Below are positions 1 through 5,381 of a stretch of 7,020 nucleotides of DNA, piece by piece. The position numbers and the translations under genes are program-made. The notes under the pieces are model-generated. The model was not told the DNA's origin, ran no database searches, and worked only from the letters and a program-made list of their open reading frames with translations. Where the stretch lies: contig JAFYCH010000025.1 in NCBI GenBank assembly GCA_017539765.1, positions 1 to 7,020 of the forward strand. The letters run 5' to 3'. Numbering within the stretch: position 1 is the first letter of the stretch; every line of letters starts with the position of its first letter. The stretch is from Clostridia bacterium (GTDB taxonomy: Bacteria > Bacillota > Clostridia > Christensenellales > UBA1242).

Positions 1-1
1 C

Positions 2-805
2 CATAAAACAATTTTTACAAAATTTTGCAAAGCAATTAACGAATATGAACTTATTAGCCCAAACGACAAAATTGCAGTTTGCATTTCTGGCGGAAAGGAC
101 TCCATGCTTCTTGCCAAACTTTTTCAGGCACTTAAAAAGCACAACAAAATTCCGTTTGAACTTGTGTTTTTGTGTATGGACCCTGGCTATGCCCCAACAA
201 ACAGAAAGTTGATTGAAGAAAATGCAAAAAGTTTAGGAATCCCTTTAACTATTTTTGAAACAAATATCTTTGAAAGTGTCTACACCATAGAAAAGTATCC
301 ATGCTATGTTTGCGCAAGAATGAGACGTGGCCATTTGTATGCGAAAGCAAAAGAACTTGGTTGCAACAAAATTGCACTGGGTCACCACTTTGATGATGTG
401 ATTGAAACAACGCTTATGGGTATGCTATATGGTGGACAAATTGAAACAATGATGCCAAAATTGCACAGTGACAACTTTGAACCAGTAGAACTTATTAGAC
501 CCATGTACTTGATTAGGGAAAAAGATATAAAACACTGGAGAGATTATAATGACCTACACTTTTTGCAATGTGCATGCAAATTTACAGACACTTGCACAAG
601 TGAAGCTTGTTTGAACAGCAACACAGGAAGCAAACGTAAAAAAGTAAAAGAACTTATTGAAAGTTTAGCAAAGACCGACTCACAAATTGAAACAAACATT
701 TTCAGAAGCACACAAAATGTAAACATTGCAAAGATTGTGGAATATAAAGACAAAGACGGCAAAAGACACAACTTTTTGGACGACTACGACAAAAAGAAAA
801 AATAA
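2..805 (+). CDS. ttcA: TtcA-like tRNA thiolation enzyme (PP-loop ATPase), 5' partial
   Basis: The reading frame is open from base 2, so the start lies before the window; the ATG at 104 is internal because the PP-loop SGGKDSM is encoded just upstream of and across it (visible residues 29-35). By family comparison only some 15-25 N-terminal residues should be missing. The family (TtcA/TilS-like N-type ATP pyrophosphatases) adenylates a tRNA base and exchanges oxygen for sulfur; E. coli TtcA makes 2-thiocytidine-32 using a 4Fe-4S cluster. Visible family marks are the DPGY segment, PCYVC (Cys 101 and 104 of the fragment), GHHFDDVIETTLM, the IRPMYLIREKDI segment and a later CAC that matches the third cluster-binding cysteine region of TtcA. 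Two further cysteines follow (CACKFTDTC, then EAC) in a short insertion relative to E. coli. The C-terminus is very lysine-rich. It converges on argS. The family call is firm; the exact tRNA substrate is inferred. Confidence 0.85.
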   Translation, partial: HKTIFTKFCKAINEYELISPNDKIAVCISGGKDSMLLAKLFQALKKHNKIPFELVFLCMDPGYAPTNRKLIEENAKSLGIPLTIFETNIFESVYTIEKYPCYVCARMRRGHLYAKAKELGCNKIALGHHFDDVIETTLMGMLYGGQIETMMPKLHSDNFEPVELIRPMYLIREKDIKHWRDYNDLHFLQCACKFTDTCTSEACLNSNTGSKRKKVKELIESLAKTDSQIETNIFRSTQNVNIAKIVEYKDKDGKRHNFLDDYDKKKK

Positions 806-811
806 CAAAAC

Positions 812-850
812 AAAAAAAATCTATAACAATCGAGTTATAGATTCTTTTTT
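812..850. terminator. Bidirectional intrinsic terminator between ttcA and argS
   Basis: A perfect 10-bp stem (arms 818-827 and 834-843, AATCTATAAC/GTTATAGATT, 6-nt loop) has an A tract on its left (812-819) and a T tract on its right (845-850). Read rightwards it is a hairpin plus T run for the ttcA-like gene, which stops at 805. Read leftwards it gives a T run for argS, which stops at 859. The stem is A+T-rich, so strength is uncertain, but the placement in a 53-nt convergent gap is typical. Confidence 0.85.
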
Positions 851-858
851 ATATCAAC

Positions 859-2619
859 TTACATTCTTTCTGGGCAGTCTATGCCAAGTGTCCACATTGC
901 TTGAACAAGTGCTTTTTTAACCAAACTAATAAGTCCCAAATAACTTTGTTTTTTTGCCATATCTGGTTCAGTCAAAATTTTGTGTGAATTATAGAATGTC
1001 GAAAATGCGCTTGCAAGGTCAAATGCTGCAGTGCACAATGAATTAAGCGATTTTTCTTTATAACAAGTCTCATAAGCCAAATTTAACTTCAAAATACCTA
1101 TCAAAATGTTTTTCTCATCTGCATCTTGCACAAAAATTTGTCCTGCTTTGGTGTCTGCTTTGTCAAGTATTGAATTTATACGTGCAACCATATATTGAAT
1201 GTATGGTCCTGTTTTGCCATCGAAAGACAAAAATTTGTCAATGTCAAAAACATAGTCTTTTGTAACAAAGTTTGAAAGTGCACCATATTTCATTGCACCA
1301 ATACCAATTTTGAGTGCAAGGTCTCTTGTTGGCTCAAGTCCATTTGATTTAAGTTTTTCGCTTGACTTTTCGACAAGCAAGTTTACAACGTCATCAAGTT
1401 TTACGGTTGTGCCTTCTCTGGTTTTAAATGGCTTGCCGTCCTTGCCTTTCATTGTGCCAAAACCAACATGAGTAAGCAATTGATTTTCTGGAGATATGCC
1501 AACCATTTTGCAGCATCTGAAAACTTGCTCAAAATGAAGTTTTTGACGGCTGTCTGTGCAGTACAAAATTTCATCAAGATTTTTGTAATCTTTGTTACGC
1601 ATATATATTGTCGCAATGTCGGTTGTTGCATAGAGGTCTCCACCATTATATTTTTTGATAACTGCTGGTGGCATTGGGTTTTTGTATAACTGCTCGTCGT
1701 CTGGATTTTGCTTTGGAATTGGAATATGCTCCCCTTCTCTTGCAACATCAACAACAAGCGCACCATCACTCTCTCTTGCAAGACCTTTTTTAACAAACAT
1801 ATCAACAACAAGGTCAGTGTATTCATCACAAGAACTCTCACCATACCAAAGGTCGAATGTAGCACCGAGTTCTTTGTAAAGACCTTCAATTGTCTTTACA
1901 GAAAGTTCTCTTATCTTTTTGTAAACTGTAAAATATGGTTCATCTTTGTCTTGAATATGTTTTGTGTAAGCGTCAGCCTTTGCCTTAAACTCTGGATCAA
2001 CACTCTTTTTTGCACTTGCCTTTGGATATGCAATGTTCAAAATGTCCAAAGTGATGTTTGGCTCTGTGCCTTTGCCTGTGAAATAGTAGTCAAGATATCC
2101 ATCTTCGTGCAATTGCAAAATGGTAAGTCCCATCTGAAGACCCCAGTCACCCAAATGAGCATCACTGATTACGTTATGACCAAAAAGTTTATAAAGTCTT
2201 TTTAAACTTTCACCAATAATTGGTGAACAAAGGTGACCTACGTGCAATTCTTTTGCAATGTTTGCACCGCCATAGTCCATAACTACATTAAGTTTTTTTG
2301 TGTGTTCTTTTACTCCACACTTTTCATCTGCAAGCAATCCGTTTGCAAGTTTTGAAAAAGTTTCGTCTTTGAGTGAAACATTTATATATCCTGGCATTGC
2401 AGCAACAAAGTTAAATTCTTTGTTCTCGCCAATTTGTTTTACGATGCTTTCTGCAACTGCAAAAGGTGACATTTTAAGCTCTTTTGCAAGAGCAAAACAA
2501 AAGTTGCTTTGATAGTCGCAAAGTGTTGGAATATTGGAAAAAGAGACTACAATTTCTTTTGGATTGTAGCCAAGTTTTTCACAAGCATCTTTGAGTATAG
2601 CACTAATATTATTTATCAT
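859..2619 (-). CDS. argS: Arginyl-tRNA synthetase
   Basis: A class I synthetase of 586 aa, normal for the family, that attaches arginine to tRNA-Arg with ATP in the cytoplasm. The N-terminal ~110 residues match the tRNA D-loop-binding add-on domain of ArgRS. The Rossmann catalytic core follows, with the HIGH-type motif HVGH (126-129) in GGANIAKELHVGHL, GDWGLQMG (157-164) and ATTDIATIYMR (331-341). KPFKTREGTTVKL (396-408) occupies the KMSKS position; loss of the canonical KMSKS lysine there is normal in this family. GPYIQYMVARI (471-481) opens the C-terminal DALR anticodon-binding domain, and the protein ends in the family-typical PERM. The ATG at 2617-2619 is preceded by GGAG with 5-nt spacing. 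The gene starts 17 nt after the trpS stop with no promoter between, so it is probably co-transcribed with trpS. It ends at the shared convergent terminator. Confidence 0.97.
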   Translation of the reverse strand: MINNISAILKDACEKLGYNPKEIVVSFSNIPTLCDYQSNFCFALAKELKMSPFAVAESIVKQIGENKEFNFVAAMPGYINVSLKDETFSKLANGLLADEKCGVKEHTKKLNVVMDYGGANIAKELHVGHLCSPIIGESLKRLYKLFGHNVISDAHLGDWGLQMGLTILQLHEDGYLDYYFTGKGTEPNITLDILNIAYPKASAKKSVDPEFKAKADAYTKHIQDKDEPYFTVYKKIRELSVKTIEGLYKELGATFDLWYGESSCDEYTDLVVDMFVKKGLARESDGALVVDVAREGEHIPIPKQNPDDEQLYKNPMPPAVIKKYNGGDLYATTDIATIYMRNKDYKNLDEILYCTDSRQKLHFEQVFRCCKMVGISPENQLLTHVGFGTMKGKDGKPFKTREGTTVKLDDVVNLLVEKSSEKLKSNGLEPTRDLALKIGIGAMKYGALSNFVTKDYVFDIDKFLSFDGKTGPYIQYMVARINSILDKADTKAGQIFVQDADEKNILIGILKLNLAYETCYKEKSLNSLCTAAFDLASAFSTFYNSHKILTEPDMAKKQSYLGLISLVKKALVQAMWTLGIDCPERM

Positions 2620-2636
2620 TTTATCTCCGTCTAATT

Positions 2637-3629
2637 TTATTTTTTTGCACCAATTGCAAGTCTTACTTTATCCAATTGTTCTCTTGCAATCTTTCTTGCT
2701 TTTTCAGCACCACGTTTCAACATTTCTTCAACTTCGTCAAAATGTGCCATGTAATAATCAAACTTTTCTCGCATAGGTGCAATATAAGCATTCATAACAG
2801 CAAAAAGTTGTTTTTTTGCTTCGCCCCAACCAAGACCATTTTTTAAGTCTTGTTCAAACTGTTCTGCCTGTTGCTTTGGTGCAAAGAATTTGTATAGTTT
2901 GTTGATTGTGCAGTCTGCATCTTTTGGCTCACCAGGAAGTCTGCTGTCTGTCACAATTTTGTTGATGGTCTTACGCAAATTTTCTTCTGTGTCAAAAAGT
3001 TGAATTGTGTTGCCATAGCTTTTGCTCATCTTTCTGCCATCTAAGCCATAAAACACAGCGACATTTTCTTGTATATATTCTTCTGGTACAACAAGTGTTT
3101 TGCCATATTTTGAATTGAAACTGTTTGCAATATCCCTTGCCATTTCTATATGTTGTTTTTGGTCAAGACCGACAGGTACAACATTTGTGCCAAAAAGCAA
3201 AATATCACTTGCCATCAAAATTGGGTAGTTATAAAGTCCCATATTTACACCAGCATCTGCATCGTCACCATTTTGTTGATTTTTTTCAACCATGGCCTTA
3301 TATGCATGAGCCCTGTTCATAAGCCCTTTTGGTGTAACATTTGAAAGTATCCAGCAAAGTTCAAAAATTTCCGGAATATCACTTTGTTTGTAAAACACAA
3401 TTTTGTTTGGATCAAGACCACAAGCAAGCCATGTGCAAGCAATGTTTTTTGTGTAAAGTTCAAGTTCTTCTTTTGTCTTTAATGTGTTAAGTGCATGGTA
3501 ATCTGCCAAAAAATAAAAGCATTCAAAATCTGAATTGTTGCTAAGTTCTATTGCTGGTTTTATTGCTCCAAAGTAATTTCCGATATGAGCATAGCCAGTA
3601 GGCTTTATTCCCGTAAGTACTCTTTTCAT
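2637..3629 (-). CDS. trpS: Tryptophanyl-tRNA synthetase
   Basis: A class I synthetase of 330 aa, the usual length of bacterial TrpRS, that charges tRNA-Trp and acts as a homodimer. Visible motifs are TGIKPTGYAHIGN with the HIGH signature HIGN at 15-18, KGLMNRAHAYKA, MASDILLFG and PVGLDQKQH (152-160) of the core, and a full KMSKS in GRKMSKSYGN (200-204). The frame stays open upstream to 3680, but that extension runs through the promoter. The ATG at 3627-3629 is chosen because AGGAG sits 4 nt upstream and homology begins at MKRVLTGIKPTG. It leads a two-gene unit with argS. Its 5'UTR from the predicted promoter is only about 15 nt, which leaves no room for a T-box or leader peptide. A palindrome over the -10 box suggests a repressor instead. 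Confidence 0.97.
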   Translation of the reverse strand: MKRVLTGIKPTGYAHIGNYFGAIKPAIELSNNSDFECFYFLADYHALNTLKTKEELELYTKNIACTWLACGLDPNKIVFYKQSDIPEIFELCWILSNVTPKGLMNRAHAYKAMVEKNQQNGDDADAGVNMGLYNYPILMASDILLFGTNVVPVGLDQKQHIEMARDIANSFNSKYGKTLVVPEEYIQENVAVFYGLDGRKMSKSYGNTIQLFDTEENLRKTINKIVTDSRLPGEPKDADCTINKLYKFFAPKQQAEQFEQDLKNGLGWGEAKKQLFAVMNAYIAPMREKFDYYMAHFDEVEEMLKRGAEKARKIAREQLDKVRLAIGAKK

Positions 3630-3633
3630 AAAT

Positions 3634-3638
3634 CTCCT
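3634..3638 (-). promoter_or_regulatory. trpS ribosome binding site
   Basis: AGGAG, 4 nt before the ATG at 3627-3629. It decides the trpS start: the 17 extra in-frame codons up to 3680 run across this site and across the -10 box, so they are very unlikely to be translated. Confidence 0.85.
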
Positions 3639-3648
3639 AATTTCCTGA

Positions 3649-3665
3649 TTAAGTGTATCACTTAA
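3649..3665. promoter_or_regulatory. Palindrome over the trpS -10 box (candidate operator)
   Basis: TTAAGTGATACACTTAA on the minus strand is a perfect 7-bp inverted repeat around a 3-nt centre. It covers the whole predicted -10 hexamer (TACACT) of trpS. There is no T run after it in the direction of transcription, so it does not look like a terminator. A symmetric site on a -10 box is the classic position for a repressor. I do not recognise the regulator; chance is possible in A+T-rich DNA. Confidence 0.45.
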
Positions 3666-3680
3666 AAAAAATGTTGTCAA
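3652..3680 (-). promoter_or_regulatory. Promoter of trpS-argS
   Basis: A consensus -35 TTGACA (3675-3680), a 17-nt spacer and TACACT as -10 (3652-3657), with TG one base before the -10 (extended -10). The predicted start is near 3645, about 15 nt before the trpS ATG. Confidence 0.8.
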
Positions 3681-3703
3681 ACAAGTTTATTCTCTAACGC
3701 TTA

Positions 3704-3712
3704 ATTATAACA
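3704..3712 (-). promoter_or_regulatory. Possible second upstream promoter for trpS
   Basis: TGTTATAAT, an extended -10 with a perfect TATAAT hexamer, lies between the tRNA terminator and the main trpS promoter. No good -35 stands 16-18 nt upstream, so it would rely on the extended -10 alone. Transcripts from it would carry the 3649-3665 palindrome as a hairpin. Confidence 0.35.
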
Positions 3713-3721
3713 GATATAATT

Positions 3722-3745
3722 AAAAAAAGCATCAAATTGATGCTT
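3722..3745 (-). terminator. Intrinsic terminator after tRNA-His
   Basis: In the minus direction AAGCATCA/TGATGCTT form an 8-bp stem (arms 3738-3745 and 3727-3734) with a 3-nt loop, followed by a T run (3722-3728, which overlaps the base of the stem). It begins 4 nt after the encoded CCA end of the tRNA. It ends the tRNA transcript and any hisS read-through before trpS. Confidence 0.9.
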
Positions 3746-3749
3746 CTAA

Positions 3750-3826
3750 TGGGGTGGGATAAGAGGCTTGAACTCTTGACCCCCAGTGCCACAAACTGGT
3801 GCGCTACCAACTGCGCCAATCCCACC
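3750..3826 (-). tRNA. tRNA-His (anticodon GTG)
   Basis: A complete 77-nt cloverleaf including CCA. From the 5' end: extra G at -1, acceptor GTGGGAT/ATCCCAC, D stem GCGC/GCGC with loop AGTTGGTA, anticodon stem CCAGT/ACTGG with loop TTGTGGC (anticodon GTG at 3790-3792, reading CAC and CAT), variable loop GGGTC, T stem AAGAG/CTCTT with loop TTCAAGC, C73 and an encoded CCA. The genome-encoded G-1 opposite C73 is the main identity element for histidyl-tRNA synthetase. The gene lies 80 nt downstream of hisS on the same strand, with its own promoter and terminator. Confidence 0.97.
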
Positions 3827-3835
3827 ACGCAAGTT

Positions 3836-3864
3836 ATTATAACATACAAAAAACAATTTTTCAA
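3836..3864 (-). promoter_or_regulatory. Promoter of tRNA-His
   Basis: TTGAAA (-35, 3859-3864), a 17-nt spacer and a perfect TATAAT (-10, 3836-3841), with TG one base before the -10 (3843-3844). The expected start, about 7 nt downstream, is near 3829, so the 5' leader of the tRNA precursor would be only a few bases. A strong promoter fits a stable RNA gene. Confidence 0.88.
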
Positions 3865-3877
3865 TCAATTTTTCAAT
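3854..3877. repeat. 12-bp tandem direct repeat between hisS and tRNA-His
   Basis: Two perfect adjacent copies of CAATTTTTCAAT (plus strand; 3854-3865 and 3866-3877). The -35 box of the tRNA promoter lies inside the first copy, and a second TTGAAA occurs in the other copy. It may be simple A+T-rich duplication or a doubled upstream promoter element. Confidence 0.75.
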
Positions 3878-3906
3878 TTTGTTATAATAAACTTTTGTTT
3901 TTATTT

Positions 3907-5199
3907 TCACTTCAAGTTTTCCTTAACAAACTCAACAAGTTTGTCAAGTTCCAAAGAGTATTGTTCACCCTTTTCCATATCTTTTATAGAATACAAACCA
4001 GAGTTTATCTCGTTTTCTCCAACCACCATAACAAACTTTATGTTTTGCTTGTTTGCATAATCAAATGCTTTTTTCATTTTTTTACTTGAAAAATCTGTGA
4101 TAACTCTTGCCCCAATCTCTCTCAGCTTTTCAGCAATTTGCAAACACTTAACCTGTGTGTCCATAGGAATAAGCATAACATCAACAAAGTTTTGAGAATA
4201 TTGTGACTTTAAAATTGCATAGATTGGCTCAAGTCCAAAACTAAGTCCAACTGCTGGATATGCCATGCCATTATCCATAAAGTCAGTGATGATTTTGTCA
4301 TATCTTCCACCACCACCAAGTGAAGAAGAAATTCTTAATTCCTTGTCATAGAACTCAAATACAGTACCTGTATAAATATTTTGTCCCCTTGCAAGTTTTG
4401 GACAGAACTTTGTTGCATTTTCAAGACCTAGTTCGATTATATATTTTTCAATTTCCAAACATTCAGCAAGACCATTTGTAAAGTTTTCATTATCGCATTT
4501 TAAACTTTCATAATACCTAAGGTCTTTGTCAAAAATATCAAGTAATTTTTGTGTCAACGCATTATCAATGCCCTCTTTTTCAAACTCTTCAAAAAGTTCT
4601 TTTTCAGAAAGTTTATCAAATCTGTCAATAAGTGAAATTACACTTTCAAACTTGTCCTCTTTAATACCTAAATATGAAAGAAGTCCACACATAAGTTTTC
4701 TGTTGTTCCACTTTATCACAATATCAATGCCAAGTTTGTCAAAAATCTTTTTGACCATTTGCATTTGTTCAACTTCAATGTATCTGCCATCTATACCAAC
4801 AGCGTCAATATCACATTGATAAAATTCTCTTGTTCTGCCAAGTTTTACTGGGCCATCTCTAAACACTCTGCCAATTTCATATCTTCTAAACGGCATAGTC
4901 AAGTCTTTGTTAAGCCCAATATATTTACAAAAAGGGACAGTAAGGTCAAACCTTAAACCAAGTTTACGCTTTCCTTGATCGGTAAGTGTGTAAACTTCAT
5001 TTAAAATTTCAGCACCATCACCATACTTGTACTTAAGCAAATCATACTCATTAAGAATTGGCGTTTCAAGTGGCATATAACCATATTTTACAAAGCTGTC
5101 TTTAAGTATATCAATAATTTGATTTCTCACTGCTTGCTCTTCTGGTGAAAAATCATTTGTTCCTTTTACATTTCTTAATACAAAATTATTCTTTTCCAT
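3907..5199 (-). CDS. hisS: Histidyl-tRNA synthetase
   Basis: A class II synthetase of 430 aa (family usually about 420-430) that charges tRNA-His and acts as a dimer. In order: RNVKGTNDFSPEE (8-20) near motif 1, LRFDLTVPF (82-90), motif 2 within RVFRDGPVKLGRTREFYQCD, the histidine-specific segment ARGQNIYTGTVFE (270-282) with the catalytic arginine, LGGGGRYD (294-301), motif 3 around GLSFGLEPI (318-326), and a C-terminal anticodon-binding domain from about residue 339. LRFDLTVPF and REFYQCD resemble eukaryotic/archaeal-type HisRS more than the E. coli form. The frame is open back to a TTG at 5311-5313, but that stretch crosses the attenuator; the ATG at 5197-5199 follows GGAGAG by 5 nt and starts the homology. 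Stop is TGA. Expression is likely set by the His-codon leader upstream. It is not HisZ: the catalytic segments and the anticodon domain are present. Confidence 0.96.
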   Translation of the reverse strand: MEKNNFVLRNVKGTNDFSPEEQAVRNQIIDILKDSFVKYGYMPLETPILNEYDLLKYKYGDGAEILNEVYTLTDQGKRKLGLRFDLTVPFCKYIGLNKDLTMPFRRYEIGRVFRDGPVKLGRTREFYQCDIDAVGIDGRYIEVEQMQMVKKIFDKLGIDIVIKWNNRKLMCGLLSYLGIKEDKFESVISLIDRFDKLSEKELFEEFEKEGIDNALTQKLLDIFDKDLRYYESLKCDNENFTNGLAECLEIEKYIIELGLENATKFCPKLARGQNIYTGTVFEFYDKELRISSSLGGGGRYDKIITDFMDNGMAYPAVGLSFGLEPIYAILKSQYSQNFVDVMLIPMDTQVKCLQIAEKLREIGARVITDFSSKKMKKAFDYANKQNIKFVMVVGENEINSGLYSIKDMEKGEQYSLELDKLVEFVKENLK

Positions 5200-5204
5200 A
5201 ATTT

Positions 5205-5210
5205 CTCTCC
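5205..5210 (-). promoter_or_regulatory. hisS ribosome binding site
   Basis: GGAGAG, 5 nt before the ATG at 5197-5199. It fixes the start: the upstream in-frame ATGs near 5218-5225 would make this site part of the coding sequence. It lies downstream of the leader terminator, as required for attenuation. Confidence 0.85.
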
Positions 5211-5230
5211 ATTTATTCATCATTTTTAGC

Positions 5231-5276
5231 GTTTGTTTAATAAAAAAGTCGGTTGTGTCGCCGACTTTAAACAAAC
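5231..5276 (-). promoter_or_regulatory. Extended inverted repeat enclosing the leader terminator
   Basis: GTTTGTTTAA (5276 to 5267) is complementary over 10 bases to TTAAACAAAC (5240 to 5231), outside the terminator stem. The two structures share bases at 5267-5268 and the T tract would be a bulge. The outer pairing could stabilise the terminator after transcription, compete with the T tract, or protect the 3' end of the attenuated RNA. The complementarity is seen directly; the role is not known. Confidence 0.5.
5242..5268 (-). terminator. Attenuator terminator in the hisS leader
   Basis: In the minus direction AAAGTCGG/CCGACTTT form an 8-bp stem (arms 5261-5268 and 5245-5252, 8-nt loop CGACACAA) that runs into six Ts (5242-5247). 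It lies between the hisS promoter and the hisS ribosome binding site, and I see no promoter after it. Transcription of hisS must therefore pass through it, which makes it a control point. It could also end read-through from fhs, which has no terminator of its own. Confidence 0.88.
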
Positions 5277-5319
5277 AAATCATCAAACGGCACAATAAAA
5301 CTTTGCCCGTCAAGGCAAA
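5253..5319 (-). promoter_or_regulatory. Alternative RNA pairings (pause hairpin / antiterminator) in the hisS leader
   Basis: Directly after the leader-peptide stop, TTTGCC (5319-5314) pairs with GGCAAA (5307-5302). Part of the second arm, ACGGGCAA (5310-5303), can instead pair with TTGTGCCGT (5295-5287): eight pairs including one G-U, with one bulged base. That TTGTGCCG can instead pair with CGG and CACAA (5263-5261 and 5257-5253, with three bases bulged), which uses the 5' arm and loop of the terminator. The chain 1:2 plus 3:4 excludes the terminator; 2:3 allows it. The complementarities are read from the sequence; the stabilities are not calculated. Confidence 0.6.
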
Positions 5320-5361
5320 TTATAATACGCTATGGTGATGATGAATTTGATAATATTTCAT
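5320..5361 (-). CDS. Histidine-rich leader peptide (MKYYQIHHHHSVL) controlling hisS
   Basis: A 13-codon ORF (ATG at 5359-5361, TAA at 5320-5322) with four consecutive His codons, CAT CAT CAC CAT, at codons 7-10 (5332-5343). An AGGA Shine-Dalgarno site lies 7 nt before the ATG, and the promoter start is about 15 nt before it. A hairpin begins at the base right after the stop codon, and an intrinsic terminator follows before hisS. This is the layout of E. coli HisL, whose peptide has seven His codons: ribosomes short of His-tRNA stall on the run and change the RNA fold. Here the controlled gene is hisS. The stop is followed by an open frame in phase with hisS. The role is inferred, but the position, SD site and His run together are hard to ascribe to chance. 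Confidence 0.85.
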   Translation of the reverse strand: MKYYQIHHHHSVL

Positions 5362-5368
5362 AGTTATT

Positions 5369-5372
5369 TCCT
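5369..5372 (-). promoter_or_regulatory. Ribosome binding site of the hisS leader peptide
   Basis: AGGA with 7-nt spacing to the leader-peptide ATG at 5359-5361. It lies only a few bases from the predicted transcript 5' end near 5375, so the peptide would be engaged as soon as the RNA emerges, as attenuation requires. Confidence 0.7.
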
Positions 5373-5381
5373 ACCACATAT

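Noticed and set aside
104..106. ATG at 104 as the start of the TtcA-like gene
   Set aside because: It would cut off the PP-loop encoded just upstream in the same frame.
1449..1889. 146-codon minus-strand ORF inside argS in another frame
   Set aside because: It overlaps the ArgRS catalytic core fully; an alternative-frame shadow.
1708..2205. 165-codon plus-strand ORF antisense to argS
   Set aside because: A shadow of argS with no SD site, no recognisable domain and composition explained by the opposite strand.
3630..3680. N-terminal extension of trpS up to 3680
   Set aside because: It runs over the -10 box and SD site; homology begins at the ATG at 3627-3629.
3630..3721. Leader peptide or T-box before trpS
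   Set aside because: The predicted 5'UTR is about 15 nt and no ORF with Trp codons or T-box core is visible.
3881..3888. Plus-strand TGTTATAAT resembling an extended -10 promoter
   Set aside because: It points into hisS antisense with no -35 and no gene downstream; expected by chance in A+T-rich spacer DNA.
3834..3890. Inverted repeat TTATTATAAC/GTTATAATAA between hisS and tRNA-His as an hisS terminator
   Set aside because: The arms are nearly pure A+T with a 37-nt loop and no T run after them in the right position; they reflect two -10-like boxes on opposite strands.
5200..5313. N-terminal extension of hisS from TTG at 5311-5313
   Set aside because: It is open but crosses the attenuator stem and the hisS SD site, and has no homology; the ATG at 5197-5199 gives the normal family length.
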